Source: Lachnospiraceae bacterium 3-1 (GTDB lineage Bacteria; Bacillota; Clostridia; Lachnospirales; Lachnospiraceae). Taken from it: a stretch of DNA of 64,000 nucleotides. Positions 32,216 through 41,886 of the stretch are shown in pieces. Each line of letters starts with the position of its first letter. Position 1 is the stretch's first letter. The stretch covers positions 186,001 through 250,000 of the forward strand of contig KE159592.1 in assembly GCA_000403255.2 (NCBI GenBank), given 5' to 3'. Below the pieces are notes generated by a model. The model worked only from the letters and a program-made list of their open reading frames with translations, was not told the DNA's origin and did not search any database. A program made the position numbers and the translations under genes.

Positions 32216-32394
32216 ACTTTTCTCCATTCTCTGCACCAGATACAAATTCTTACGTTTCGTTCAAATTTTTACATCCCAAAAGGATAATGATGTAAGAATG
32301 GAAAATCTTATTCACGAATCTTTTCTATTGTAACGAACTTTGTGAATTATTACAAGAGTATTTCAAAAATATTGAAAAAGTTTTCATATACTTG

Positions 32395-32829
32395 TCAGGA
32401 TTCCCACTTAAACAGGATAATCCCACCAATACAAATGGCCATTCCAATCACTCTGCGCCACATAAAGGGTTGTTTATCCACACCGAACAATCCAAACAGT
32501 TCAATCACATATGCTATAATCAATTGAGAAACAACAATTAACATGACTGCTTGGGCCGGTCCTAAAGCATCCATACTTTTGATTACCGTATAAGTGATAA
32601 ACGCACCGATCACTCCCCCTAACAGCATATATTTTGGCTGTATCTGTAAAATCCCTGTAAAACTTGTCCGATCTGTGAAAAACCAGCCAACCAGACAAAT
32701 CACCAATGCAGAAAATTGTACCCAGCTATTACTGACCCACATGCTGGTTCCTTTTGTTACCTCTGTATTAAACACTCCTTGAACACTCATCAATGCACCT
32801 GATATCAGGGCAATAAAAATTCCAATCAT
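32395..32829 (-). CDS. Small DMT-family membrane protein (YdcZ/DUF606)
   Basis: 144 aa from the ATG of MIGIFIALIS, preceded by AGGAGGAAGG. Five hydrophobic helices cover almost all of the protein, with GALMSVQGVFNTEVTKG at the start and GLFGVDKQPFMWRRVIGM before the last helix, the pattern of DUF606/YdcZ proteins. These are half-size members of the drug/metabolite transporter superfamily that probably work as dimers. The substrate is not known. It stands alone between the comEA operon and the hemerythrin gene. Confidence 0.83.
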   Translation of the reverse strand: MIGIFIALISGALMSVQGVFNTEVTKGTSMWVSNSWVQFSALVICLVGWFFTDRTSFTGILQIQPKYMLLGGVIGAFITYTVIKSMDALGPAQAVMLIVVSQLIIAYVIELFGLFGVDKQPFMWRRVIGMAICIGGIILFKWES

Positions 32830-32987
32830 GGTCCTTCCTCCTGACTGCTTTGTTTCTATGTAGGATATACCATAATTGGAATTTTTATACCATAGATTGT
32901 CTTCCATTATCATGTAAACAATCTATGTATGGAAACCGCTGCGCACTTGGGCGCAATCACATCATCAAACCGGACAGAATGATTATT

Positions 32988-34346
32988 TTATGAGCGATTT
33001 TTCTTCCTAAAATAATCATCTACTTCCTTTTTTATCTTATCGGGAGCCATGGTTTTCAGAAGATATCCAGATGGCTTTAATGAGATTACCTTCTGGACAC
33101 TTTCTTTATCCATTCTGCTGGTCAAGAAAATAACTGGAATATTTTCAAATTCCTTTTCTGAACGGATCATGCCAAGTACCTGTCGTCCGTCACAAACAGG
33201 CATTTCATAATCCAAAAGTATCAAATCTGGACGATCTAATGTAATACTCCGAATCGCTGATAAACCAGAATCTGCCATTGAAATCTCGTAATCCTTCTGC
33301 AACAGCTCTTTCATCGCATGCCGCATAAGCTCTGAATCATCTACTAAGAGGATTTTTTGCTTCTGTCCCTGATTTTTGCTTGCCTGGTTCCTCTTTAGAT
33401 AATTCTTAACCTCTGTCATTGCGTTCTCTGCCTTGATGGAAGTTCCATCTTCATTGGAAAGCAAATGTGGCGCAATGGCGCAAAAAGCAAAATATCCTGC
33501 TCCTGTGTCAAACAGTAAGCTATATTGTGGATGATTTCCTTCGAATTTTTTCTGGAACTGCTCATAGCTTAACAGGTTCTCCTCCTTCACCTCATATTCA
33601 TCCAAATTCACAAACTGTTCCCGAATACGCTCCAGAAACTGTCTTGCTGTATAACGGGAAGCATTCATCACCATAACGCTTATTTCTTCTGATTGGTTGT
33701 CTATCATGCTCCCAATGGTATTGAGTAATAATTTCTCTTCAAAAATCAGAATAATTTCCCACTTTTTATCGTCTTTTCCACCATAAACCAAACGATAATA
33801 AATTCCTTTTCCAAACTTCTCTCCGCCGTAGCATTCACTGATCACTCGTGCTTTCAGCTCGAACATATCATCCAGAAGATAAAGTATGGTCTCTTTCATG
33901 GCTGATTGTTCTTCTTCAGGCATAAGCTTCCCCCACCGACTGATCCCTCTTCCTGTAATAGCCCGATCTTCAGTAAGGGTATGGCCAATCAACCATCCTG
34001 CACAAACTCCTAGGAAATGATTGACTGCTTCTTCCGAATAGTCTGCCTGGTTTAATTCTTTCTCAAGAGCTGGAAGGGTTTTTTTTCGAAAATTATCATG
34101 TACACGTCTGTGTGTTTCAAAGCCTGCATAACTAATAGAGGCCATATAAACTTCTTCTTCAGCAAAATGCTTCATGGCATGTTCTTTGAAATATTTCACG
34201 CCCTCCTGGTAAATCCATTTGCTTCTTTCATCCTGCTGCTTATTGGTAAGCAATCTATTTAAAATACTGAAAAGCTTGCGATGCTCTTTGTCAATTACAT
34301 CTACACCTATATTAAAGCGATCCTGCCACACTAATTGTTTTCCCAT
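32988..34346 (-). CDS. Bacteriohemerythrin domain fused to a response-regulator receiver
   Basis: 452 aa. An N-terminal hemerythrin domain (about 1-125) has the iron ligands in DKEHRKLF, HAMKHFAEEE, HRRVHD and HTLTED. A middle segment of about 170 residues includes a CheX/CheC-like stretch (MIDNQSEEISVMVMNAS). The C-terminal receiver domain (about 328-447) has LLVDDSEL, the phospho-acceptor Asp in LILLDYEMPVCDG and Lys in GYLLKT. Hemerythrins bind O2 at a diiron site. In an anaerobe this fusion would couple oxygen sensing to a phosphorelay or chemotaxis-like output. No DNA-binding domain or kinase is adjacent. RBS GGAGGAG. Confidence 0.86.
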   Translation of the reverse strand: MGKQLVWQDRFNIGVDVIDKEHRKLFSILNRLLTNKQQDERSKWIYQEGVKYFKEHAMKHFAEEEVYMASISYAGFETHRRVHDNFRKKTLPALEKELNQADYSEEAVNHFLGVCAGWLIGHTLTEDRAITGRGISRWGKLMPEEEQSAMKETILYLLDDMFELKARVISECYGGEKFGKGIYYRLVYGGKDDKKWEIILIFEEKLLLNTIGSMIDNQSEEISVMVMNASRYTARQFLERIREQFVNLDEYEVKEENLLSYEQFQKKFEGNHPQYSLLFDTGAGYFAFCAIAPHLLSNEDGTSIKAENAMTEVKNYLKRNQASKNQGQKQKILLVDDSELMRHAMKELLQKDYEISMADSGLSAIRSITLDRPDLILLDYEMPVCDGRQVLGMIRSEKEFENIPVIFLTSRMDKESVQKVISLKPSGYLLKTMAPDKIKKEVDDYFRKKNRS

Positions 34347-34505
34347 GATTCTCCTCCTTTTCCAGTTATTATTTTTCCTGTCTCCTCCACTCTTTAAATT
34401 TCAACCATACATTTTATTATACAAAATCTTTTTTTTTCTGTCACTACTTTTCTGTTTTTTTTGGGAAAATTCACCTATTTTTGATATTTATGTCAGGAAA
34501 GGAAC

Positions 34506-34557
34506 TTTATTCCCGCCAGCAATGAGCCAAGTAGCCCCGCTCGCGGGGATATTTGAC
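34506..34557. repeat. Dispersed 52-bp palindromic repeat, copy 1
   Basis: 47 of 52 bases equal those at 56176-56227. The inner hairpin CCCCG-CTCG-CGGGG is matched by CCGCG-CTCG-CGCGG in the other copy, a compensatory change that preserves pairing. It lies just beyond the argD stop, in the gap 34347-34556, which holds no gene. Confidence 0.8.
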
Positions 34558-35756
34558 TAATACTGATGAAAAATTTTTTTCAAAATTTCTATCATCTCAT
34601 CTACATGTTCTTTTTCAATGATTAAAGGAGGAACAAACCGAAGAACATTATTTCCTGCTGTAATTAATATCAGCCCCTGCTCCAAAGATTTTTTACTGAT
34701 TTCTCCTGCCGATACGTCAGAATTTAGTTCCAATCCCTGCATCAATCCAAGTCCACGTCTTTTGGCAATGGCTGGTATCTCTTCCTTTAATTGTTCTAAC
34801 TGTTCCTCCAAATAGCCGGAAATCTCCTGTACATGATCTGTAATCTTTTGTTCTTTCAAAATGTCCAGTACCTTGCTCACTGCTGCGCCCACCAAAGGAT
34901 TCCCTCCATAAGTGGTCCCATGGTCTCCAGGCTTTAGTGAGGATTCTGCCACCTGCTTCGTCATCAAAAAAGCTCCTACAGGAACGCCACATCCCAATGC
35001 CTTTGCACATGCCATGATATCTGGTTTTACTCCATATCCCTGCCATGCAAACATGTGGCCGCACCTGCCCATGCCGCATTGAATTTCATCTAATATCAAA
35101 AGTATATCATGCTCTTGACAAAGCTCTTTTACCCCAGTTAAAAATTCTTTGGTGGCGGGATAGATACCGCCTTCTCCCTGTACTGTTTCCATGATAACTG
35201 CACAAGTTTTCTCATTGACCAGATTTTTTACACTGTCCAGATCGTTATATTCTGCAAATTTCACAATTCCAGGCAACGGCTCAAAGGCTTCTCTGTAATG
35301 GGCATTTCCCGTCACAGATAATGCGCCAAGGCTTCTTCCGTGAAAAGAATGATTCATGGCAATGATTTCATGATCCGTTTTCCCATCCTTTTCATATGCA
35401 TATTTCTTAGCCGCTTTGATGGCTCCTTCTATGGCCTCTGTTCCACTGTTGGTAAAAAATACCCGCTCCAAGCCGGAAACCTCACAAAGCTTCTTAGCTG
35501 CTTCTATGGTAGGCTGATTGTAGTATAGATTGGATGTATGCAGCAATTTATCCACTTGCATTTTTAAGGCATCCTTATATTCTTTATTTCCGTAGCCCAA
35601 TGCCTGTACTGCAATTCCCGCTGCAAAATCCAAATATTTTTTTCCTTCGGTATCATAGAGGTAAACACCTTCCCCATGATCCAGTACAATCGGATAACGA
35701 TTGTAGGTATGTAAAATAGTCTGTTCCGCTTGTTCCATCCATGTATTTGTTTCCAT
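34557..35756 (-). CDS. argD: Acetylornithine aminotransferase
   Basis: 399 aa, a class-III PLP aminotransferase. YLDFAAGIAVQALGY and NSGTEAIEGAIKAAKKYA bind the cofactor phosphate, LILDEIQCGMGRCGHMFA holds the PLP-binding Asp, and the catalytic lysine is in MACAKALGCGVPVGAF. ArgD converts N-acetylglutamate semialdehyde to N-acetylornithine. It is the last gene of the minus-strand arginine operon and follows argB after 40 bases. GABA or ornithine aminotransferases are related, but the context settles the call. Confidence 0.95.
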   Translation of the reverse strand: METNTWMEQAEQTILHTYNRYPIVLDHGEGVYLYDTEGKKYLDFAAGIAVQALGYGNKEYKDALKMQVDKLLHTSNLYYNQPTIEAAKKLCEVSGLERVFFTNSGTEAIEGAIKAAKKYAYEKDGKTDHEIIAMNHSFHGRSLGALSVTGNAHYREAFEPLPGIVKFAEYNDLDSVKNLVNEKTCAVIMETVQGEGGIYPATKEFLTGVKELCQEHDILLILDEIQCGMGRCGHMFAWQGYGVKPDIMACAKALGCGVPVGAFLMTKQVAESSLKPGDHGTTYGGNPLVGAAVSKVLDILKEQKITDHVQEISGYLEEQLEQLKEEIPAIAKRRGLGLMQGLELNSDVSAGEISKKSLEQGLILITAGNNVLRFVPPLIIEKEHVDEMIEILKKIFHQY

Positions 35757-35796
35757 ATCTTGCTCCTCACTTACTTATTTTATAGGGTGGTTTTAT

Positions 35797-36702
35797 TTAT
35801 TCCCCATGAAAATAATAACGCTCTTCGCCATCACCTAAAATAGCAGTTCCAATTCCACGATTGGTAAAGATCTCTAACAGCAGGCAATGGGGAATCCGGC
35901 CATCCAAAATATGCACCCTTGACACACCATTTTCAATGGCGTCAATACAATTATTTAGCTTGGGAAGCATTCCTCCACCGATATTTCCATCACCTATCAG
36001 CTCCTGTGCCTCTGAAACAGACAGCTCTGAAATCAATGTAGCTTTATCCTTCGGATCTTTGTATACCCCTTCGATGTCTGTAAGAAATGCCAGTTTTTCC
36101 GCATTCACAGCCCTTGCAATGGCACAAGCCGCATCATCTGCATTGATATTGTAGGTATCAAATTCATCTCCTAAGCCAATGGGACACACAATAGGCAGAA
36201 AATCCTTCTCCAACAAGTCAAATAAAATCTTTGGATTTACTTCCTTGACGTCACCTACAAAACCAATATCCTGGCCGTTGGAATATTTTTTATCTACTTT
36301 TAAAAGGCTTCCGTCCTTTCCGCTAATTCCTATGGCATTGACACCCAGCTCCTGTACCATCTGCACCAGAGATTTGTTCACCTTATTTAATACCATTTCA
36401 GCAATTTCCATGGTGGCTGCGTCGGTTTTGCGAAGGCCGTTTACAAACTCTGGTTCCATTCCAGATTTTTCTACCCATTTACTGATTTCCTTGCCGCCGC
36501 CATGGACAATGATAGGTTTAAAGCCTACCAGTTTCAACAGTGTTACATCTTGTATCACACTTCTTTTCAATTCTTCGTCCACCATGGCGCTGCCGCCGTA
36601 TTTTACCACAATAATTTTGCGGTTAAACCGCTGGATATAAGGCAGCGCTTCAATGAGCACTTCTGCTTTTTGCAAGATTTCCTGCATATTTTTCTCTTCC
36701 AT
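35797..36702 (-). CDS. argB: Acetylglutamate kinase
   Basis: 301 aa from the ATG preceded by AGGAGG and 7 bases; a longer upstream frame is not conserved. Amino-acid kinase fold with [25 protein letters not shown] and [15 protein letters not shown], and [13 protein letters not shown] near the nucleotide site. ArgB phosphorylates N-acetylglutamate, the second step of arginine synthesis and the usual point of arginine feedback in organisms with argJ. Co-transcribed with argJ, argC and argD. The gap before it holds only the 242-aa membrane protein gene. Confidence 0.95.
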   Translation of the reverse strand: MEEKNMQEILQKAEVLIEALPYIQRFNRKIIVVKYGGSAMVDEELKRSVIQDVTLLKLVGFKPIIVHGGGKEISKWVEKSGMEPEFVNGLRKTDAATMEIAEMVLNKVNKSLVQMVQELGVNAIGISGKDGSLLKVDKKYSNGQDIGFVGDVKEVNPKILFDLLEKDFLPIVCPIGLGDEFDTYNINADDAACAIARAVNAEKLAFLTDIEGVYKDPKDKATLISELSVSEAQELIGDGNIGGGMLPKLNNCIDAIENGVSRVHILDGRIPHCLLLEIFTNRGIGTAILGDGEERYYFHGE

Positions 36703-36725
36703 ATTTAATCCTCCTGTGTATTGAA

Positions 36726-37454
36726 CTATGGATTGTTCATTGCAGCATCTTCGTGACATTGGCGGATATCTTCTGCCAGTGTTTTCCAGGAATCGTATTC
36801 TAATTTTTCCATCAGGCTGTCCCAGCCGCCTTTGGCTTTTAGGGGTATGTTTTGCCTGTCCATTTTTTTGCCCAGCCATCTTGCGTAGTCATACACGTCC
36901 TCTGGGAATTGGCGTTCAAATTTATCGCTGAAATATTCTATGCACCATAGGAATCCTCCGTTGAAGGAGCGCTTTGTTCTATCCTTCATCTGAAATTCAA
37001 AGGCAAGGCTTCCATGGGAATCTGCTTTCAGAAGAAGGCAGTCCACATCCTGCCACTGGTATTCCTTTTGGTAAAAAAAGCAGTGGTATTCCACCCCTTC
37101 CAGTGTAAACCGCTGGAACCAGCACATGCTTCCAAGGATACACGCTATGGTGAGAAGGAAGGAAAGGAATCCGGCTATAATTTTTTTCTTTTTGGAAAAA
37201 TGAGCTTTGATTCCCTCGCCGTTTTCTTCCTCTAAATAACCTTTTAATCCATCTCGGCTAAAGAGCCAGAGAACTATGGCAAAGAGAATCAGGGACAGCA
37301 AAATGGGAATTCCTGTCCCTGTAATCAGATAAATGCTGTCTAATCCATAATACCATTGATACCCCTCTTCTACCAGGGGCAGAACCCCGAAAAAGATAAG
37401 AAAAATCCAGAATACCGCTGCCAGTATGCGGATTACTTTTCGGAATATTCTCAT
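36726..37454 (-). CDS. Unknown 242-aa membrane protein inside the arginine operon
   Basis: I do not recognise this protein. Three hydrophobic helices are visible (about 8-28, 42-66 and 90-112). They are followed by a soluble C-terminal part of about 130 residues rich in Trp, Tyr and charged residues ([31 protein letters not shown]). It looks like small PH-domain-like or DUF membrane proteins of Firmicutes, but no motif is decisive. AGGAGGAAAATCCA precedes the ATG. It lies between argJ and argB with short gaps (15 and 23 bases), so it is co-transcribed with arginine genes, although no link to the pathway is visible. Confidence 0.75.
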   Translation of the reverse strand: MRIFRKVIRILAAVFWIFLIFFGVLPLVEEGYQWYYGLDSIYLITGTGIPILLSLILFAIVLWLFSRDGLKGYLEEENGEGIKAHFSKKKKIIAGFLSFLLTIACILGSMCWFQRFTLEGVEYHCFFYQKEYQWQDVDCLLLKADSHGSLAFEFQMKDRTKRSFNGGFLWCIEYFSDKFERQFPEDVYDYARWLGKKMDRQNIPLKAKGGWDSLMEKLEYDSWKTLAEDIRQCHEDAAMNNP

Positions 37455-37469
37455 TGGATTTTCCTCCTG

Positions 37470-38693
37470 TCAGGAACGGTAGTCCGCATTGATTTTCACA
37501 TAATCATAGGTCAAATCGCAGCCCCAGGCTGTTGCTTCTTTCTCACCCATTTTCATATCGACCAGAACCGTCACTTCCTCATCAGATAGAATTTTGGTGG
37601 CTTCCGCTTCGTTGTAGTCCGTTGCCACACCATTTTTATAAATCTGAATCTGCCCGGATTTACTCTGGAAAAATAACTCAATGGCCTCCGGGTCAAAATT
37701 TACGCCTGCATATCCCAATGCACATAAGATTCTTCCCCAGTTGGCGTCATGACCGTAAATGGCTGCTTTGGTTAATGAAGAGCAAATGACAGATTTTGCT
37801 AAAATTTTCGCATGTTCTTTGGTATCTGCATGGATCACCTTTGTCTCAAAAAGTGCGGTAGCTCCTTCTCCATCCCCAGCCATTTTTTTTGAAAGGGTAG
37901 TGTTGACATAATTCAAAGCTTTGACAAATTTCTGATAATTTTCATCCTTCTTTGTAATCTTTTGATTCCCAGCCATACCGTTTGCTAAGAGCAGCACAGT
38001 GTCATTGGTAGAGGTATCTCCATCTACGGAAATCATATTGTAAGTATCCGGTATGTCAGATTTCAATGCTTCCTGTAAAAGCTCTTTGGAAATAGCCAAA
38101 TCAGTGGTTACAAAGCTTAACATTGTACACATATTTGGATGAATCATCCCAGAGCCTTTGCACATACCGCCAATTGTCACGGTTTTGCCATCCACTTCAA
38201 ACGTAACCGCTGCTTCTTTTGATTTGGTATCGGTAGTCAGAATGGCACATGCTGCCTGGTGACCGCTTTCTTTGGAATGCGCTAGCTCCTTTGCCATGGT
38301 TTCCACTCCCCATGTGAGCTTTTCCATGGGAAGCTGCATGCCAATGACGCCAGTAGATGCTGTCAATACTTGTTTTACAGGAATCTGTAAATGCTTTTCT
38401 ACGGCTTCTGCTGTCTTTTGACAATATTCCATGCCTTCTGCTCCAGTACATGCATTGGCAATTCCTGCATTAATGACCACTGCCCTGGCACAATCTTCTT
38501 CTGCAACGATTTTTTTGTCCCATTTTACTGGGGCTGCCTGCACCACATTCGTGGTAAATGTTCCTGCTGTTACTGCTGGAACTTCACTGACAATCATGGC
38601 CATATCCATTCTATCCTTGTATTTTATGCCTGCTGCTGTGGCTGCTGCCAAAAATCCTTTTGCAGCGGTAACACCGCCTGTGATTATTTCCAT
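37470..38693 (-). CDS. argJ: Bifunctional ornithine acetyltransferase / N-acetylglutamate synthase
   Basis: 407 aa from the ATG of MEIITGGVTAAKGF, which has GGGAGG 9 bases upstream. The self-cleavage site is in GGMCKGSGMIHPNMCTMLSF, where the Thr after Met-Cys becomes the nucleophile of the beta subunit. AAIYGHDANWGRILCALGYAG and the C-terminal TYDYVKINADYRS are also typical. ArgJ moves acetyl groups from acetylornithine to glutamate, so the pathway is cyclic. It lies between the GNAT gene and the membrane protein in the arginine operon. Whether it also uses acetyl-CoA cannot be decided from sequence. Confidence 0.95.
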   Translation of the reverse strand: MEIITGGVTAAKGFLAAATAAGIKYKDRMDMAMIVSEVPAVTAGTFTTNVVQAAPVKWDKKIVAEEDCARAVVINAGIANACTGAEGMEYCQKTAEAVEKHLQIPVKQVLTASTGVIGMQLPMEKLTWGVETMAKELAHSKESGHQAACAILTTDTKSKEAAVTFEVDGKTVTIGGMCKGSGMIHPNMCTMLSFVTTDLAISKELLQEALKSDIPDTYNMISVDGDTSTNDTVLLLANGMAGNQKITKKDENYQKFVKALNYVNTTLSKKMAGDGEGATALFETKVIHADTKEHAKILAKSVICSSLTKAAIYGHDANWGRILCALGYAGVNFDPEAIELFFQSKSGQIQIYKNGVATDYNEAEATKILSDEEVTVLVDMKMGEKEATAWGCDLTYDYVKINADYRS

Positions 38694-38725
38694 ACCTTTC
38701 ATCCTCCCTGACTTACCATCGCATA

Positions 38726-39187
38726 TTATTGGAATGTTGTAATATTTTCATCATTCAATACAAAATCATAATAATTCAAATCCTCCCGGAAGGTCCATCC
38801 CACACTTTTCCAAAAAGAATTCCCAACTTCATTTTTCTTAAATGCAATCAGGCATACCTTGTTAATCTGTTCTTCCTGTAATGCTTTCATAGCCTGAACC
38901 GCCATATTTTTTCCAATTCCCTGTTTGCGATACCCCTCTCGTACACAAACATGGTAAAAGCAGCCACGCCTGCCATCATGACCGCAGAGTATTGCCCCTA
39001 CCATTTGTCCGTCTGCCTCTGCTACCATACTAGTTGAGGGATTCCGGCGGATGAACCGGACTACCCCCTCTTTGGAATCATCCACACTTCGGATGCCAAA
39101 TCCTTTGATGGTCTTCCAAAGTCCATATACCTTTGGATAATCTTCTTCCACCATTGGACGGATGATAATTTCCTCTTTTTTTTCCAT
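38726..39187 (-). CDS. GNAT-family N-acetyltransferase in the arginine operon
   Basis: 153 aa from the ATG of MEKKEEIIIRPM; an ATG 14 codons upstream at the argC stop lacks a ribosome site. The acetyl-CoA-binding loop is VREGYRKQGIGKNMAVQA, and KNEVGNSFWKSVGWTFRED is the usual C-terminal GNAT strand-helix. It sits between argC and argJ. This raises the possibility of an N-acetylglutamate synthase-like or regulatory acetyltransferase role, but it is closer to RimI/YpeA-type GNATs in length and motifs. Substrate unknown. Confidence 0.82.
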   Translation of the reverse strand: MEKKEEIIIRPMVEEDYPKVYGLWKTIKGFGIRSVDDSKEGVVRFIRRNPSTSMVAEADGQMVGAILCGHDGRRGCFYHVCVREGYRKQGIGKNMAVQAMKALQEEQINKVCLIAFKKNEVGNSFWKSVGWTFREDLNYYDFVLNDENITTFQ

Positions 39188-39231
39188 TTTTATTCCTGCT
39201 CTTCCTATGTGTTCATTCTGTTGTGTCATAT

Positions 39232-40299
39232 TTATGGAAACATAGGAACAAGTGTAAGCCCTTCCTGCTCTGAAAAACCAAAGAGCAGATTCATATTCTG
39301 AACGGCCTGTCCTGCTGCACCCTTTACCAGATTATCAATGGCTCCCATTAAAATAATTCTGCCAGTGCGCGCATCGATTTGAAAACCAATGTCCACAAAA
39401 TTACTTCCTTCCACCCATTTGGTCTCTGGGCATACGCCTTGCTCCAAAACCCGTATAAAATATTCCTCTTTGTAATATTTATCATAAGCCCCTTTTATCT
39501 GCTCATACGTTGGCAGTAAAAAGCTTCCGTCCGCTTGTTTGATTTTTTTTAAGGCAGCATATTCTGTTGCCAGAATCCCCCGGTTCATAGGAACCAAATG
39601 AGGCGTGAAATTGATGGTCACAGGTTCCTCTGCTGCATAGCTAAGCTGTTCTTCGATTTCTGGCGTGTGGCGATGAGTGGATACGCCATATGCTTTGATA
39701 TTTTCATTGACTTCACAAAACAAATTCGGCAGCTTTGCCCCCCGGCCTGCACCGGAGGTTCCAGACTTTGCGTCCACAATCAGTGTGCCTGGCTCAATCA
39801 ATCCTTCTTTGATCAGTGGATATGCGGTTAGAATAGAACAGGTGGTATAGCAACCTGGATTTGCCACCAGTCTGGCCTTCTTTACTTTTTCCCGATTTAT
39901 CTCACACAGGCCATATACAGCTTCCTGGATAAATTGAGGACTTTTATGTTCTATTTTGTACCATTTTTCGTAAACTGCCACATCCTTCAAACGGTAGTCT
40001 GCACTTAAGTCCACTACCTTTGTATGTTCTAAAATTTCCTCCGTCAATACACCTGCCAAAAATCCCTGTGGCGTTGCAGTAAAAATCACGTCTACCTGTT
40101 TTGCCAATTCTTCTATGTTATCATCCAGACAGGTATCTTCCACAAGCTGAAACATATTTCCATATACCTTTGCATATTTCTCATCTATATAGCTTTTGGA
40201 GCCATACCATTTGATTTCCACTTCTTTATGTCCAAGGAGAATTCGCACCAGCTCCGCTCCTGCATATCCTGTCGCTCCAATAATTCCTGCTTTAATCAT
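39232..40299 (-). CDS. argC: N-acetyl-gamma-glutamyl-phosphate reductase
   Basis: 355 aa from the ATG of MIKAGIIGATGYAG with GAGG upstream; a GTG four codons before is an alternative. The NADP-binding loop GATGYAGAELVRIL, the active-site cysteine in VANPGCYTTCSILTAYPL and STHRHTPEIEEQLS identify type 1 ArgC. It reduces N-acetylglutamyl phosphate to the semialdehyde. It is the first gene of the minus-strand arginine operon. Upstream are a candidate ARG box and the divergent argG gene. Confidence 0.95.
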   Translation of the reverse strand: MIKAGIIGATGYAGAELVRILLGHKEVEIKWYGSKSYIDEKYAKVYGNMFQLVEDTCLDDNIEELAKQVDVIFTATPQGFLAGVLTEEILEHTKVVDLSADYRLKDVAVYEKWYKIEHKSPQFIQEAVYGLCEINREKVKKARLVANPGCYTTCSILTAYPLIKEGLIEPGTLIVDAKSGTSGAGRGAKLPNLFCEVNENIKAYGVSTHRHTPEIEEQLSYAAEEPVTINFTPHLVPMNRGILATEYAALKKIKQADGSFLLPTYEQIKGAYDKYYKEEYFIRVLEQGVCPETKWVEGSNFVDIGFQIDARTGRIILMGAIDNLVKGAAGQAVQNMNLLFGFSEQEGLTLVPMFP

Positions 40300-40390
40300 A
40301 ATTTTCCTCACTTTCTCCTGCCCCCAGAAACCAGGACAATCCTCTACCTATAGTAATATATCTTACCTGTTTCGTAAAGTCTTTTTTGAT

Positions 40391-40404
40391 TGAATAATTA
40401 TACA
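40391..40404. promoter_or_regulatory. Candidate ARG box (ArgR/AhrC operator) between argC and argG
   Basis: TGAATAATTATACA matches the known ArgR half-box pattern TGNAT-N4-ATNCA at every defined position and lies 13 bases upstream of a -35-like TTTACG of argC. A second palindrome (TGCATATATGCA) lies near 40475-40490. Regulation by ArgR is inferred; no argR gene is in the window. Confidence 0.5.
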
Positions 40405-40519
40405 TTACTTATTATTTTTATGCAAGTATAGAATCATATATAAAAGGTTTTCTGGTATTTCTTTGGCGTTTTGTATGCATATATGCATTTTTATTACTTT
40501 ATTATGTATATTTTTTCAC

Positions 40520-40548
40520 TTGTCTTTTCAGAAACATTATTATATAAT
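40520..40548 (+). promoter_or_regulatory. Promoter of argG
   Basis: TTGTCT, 17-base spacer, TATAAT, about 54 bases before the argG ATG. Confidence 0.6.
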
Positions 40549-40601
40549 AATACGAAGCTATAACTACCATCATAAACGAATAAACAAATGGAGGAAACGT
40601 A

Positions 40602-41816
40602 ATGAAAGAAAAAGTAATTTTAGCGTATTCTGGCGGTCTGGATACCACTGCTATTATCCCATGGCTAAAGGAAAATTATGATTATGAAGTAGTCTGCTGC
40701 TGTATCGACTGCGGACAGGAAGAGGAATTAGACGGTCTGGAGGAACGTGCCAAATTGTCCGGTGCTTCCAAATTATATATTGAAGATATCACCGACGAAT
40801 TTGCAGAGGAATATATTATTCCCTGTGTTCAGGCTGGTGCAGTGTATGAGAACAAATATTTGCTGGGAACCTCAATGGCACGTCCTGGTATTGCAAAACG
40901 CCTGGTAGAAATTGCCCGGAAAGAAGGCGCTACTGCCATTTGTCATGGCGCTACTGGAAAGGGAAACGATCAGATCCGTTTCGAGCTTGGAATTAAGGCG
41001 CTGGCTCCTGATTTAAAGATTATTGCTGCATGGAGAAGTGATAAATGGAACATGCAGTCCCGGGAAGAGGAAATTGCATACTGCAAGGAACATGGGATTG
41101 ACCTTCCATTTTCTGCAGATAGCAGTTACAGTCGGGACCGGAACCTGTGGCATATTAGTCATGAAGGACTTGAATTGGAAGATCCTTCCTGTGAACCCAA
41201 CTATGACCATCTTCTGGTCCTTGGCGTATCACCAGAAAAGGCTCCAGATGAGGGTGAATATGTTCGTATGACTTTTGAAGCAGGAGTCCCAAAAACCATC
41301 AATGGAAAAGAAATGAAAGTTGCTGATATTATTCGGGAATTGAACCGTTTGGGCGGAAAACATGGCATTGGTATTATCGATATTGTAGAAAATCGTGTGG
41401 TAGGCATGAAATCCCGTGGTGTTTATGAAACTCCTGGCGGAACCATCTTAATGGAAGCACAACAGCAGTTAGAAGAACTGGTTTTAGACCGTGCTACAAT
41501 GGAAGTAAAAAAGGACATGGGAAATCGTATGGCGCAGATTGTATATGAAGGAAAATGGTTTACCCCATTGCGGGAAGCAGTACAGGCTTTCATCACTTCT
41601 ACGCAGAAATATGTAACTGGAGAAGTAAAATTCAAGCTTTATAAAGGAAATATTATCAAAGCTGGAACCACCTCTCCCTACTCTCTCTATAGTGAATCTC
41701 TGGCTAGCTTTACCACTGGTGATTTGTATGATCACCATGATGCAGAAGGATTTATCACATTGTTTGGTCTGCCATTGAAAGTACGTGCAATGAAAATGGC
41801 TGAGTTGGAAAAATAA
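40602..41816 (+). CDS. argG: Argininosuccinate synthase
   Basis: 404 aa. The ATP pyrophosphatase loop AYSGGLDTTAIIPWL is at the N-terminus, followed by GATGKGNDQIRFEL (the citrulline/aspartate region), SADSSYSRDRNLWHIS and the C-terminal multimerisation part. ArgG joins citrulline and aspartate. GGAGGAAAC precedes the ATG. It is divergent from argC and followed by a hairpin; no argH follows within the window, so the last step is encoded elsewhere. Expression probably shares ArgR control with argC. Confidence 0.96.
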   Translation: MKEKVILAYSGGLDTTAIIPWLKENYDYEVVCCCIDCGQEEELDGLEERAKLSGASKLYIEDITDEFAEEYIIPCVQAGAVYENKYLLGTSMARPGIAKRLVEIARKEGATAICHGATGKGNDQIRFELGIKALAPDLKIIAAWRSDKWNMQSREEEIAYCKEHGIDLPFSADSSYSRDRNLWHISHEGLELEDPSCEPNYDHLLVLGVSPEKAPDEGEYVRMTFEAGVPKTINGKEMKVADIIRELNRLGGKHGIGIIDIVENRVVGMKSRGVYETPGGTILMEAQQQLEELVLDRATMEVKKDMGNRMAQIVYEGKWFTPLREAVQAFITSTQKYVTGEVKFKLYKGNIIKAGTTSPYSLYSESLASFTTGDLYDHHDAEGFITLFGLPLKVRAMKMAELEK

Positions 41817-41835
41817 AAAGATATCACAATAGAAG

Positions 41836-41868
41836 CAGGGGCTATCTGATCGAAAAAGATAGCCCCTG
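41836..41868. terminator. Terminator between argG and the MORN lipoprotein gene
   Basis: A 12-bp perfect stem CAGGGGCTATCT / AGATAGCCCCTG with a 9-base loop. The T run is short, and the site may serve both converging genes. Confidence 0.65.
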
Positions 41869-41886
41869 TCCTGCTTTATGACCTTT

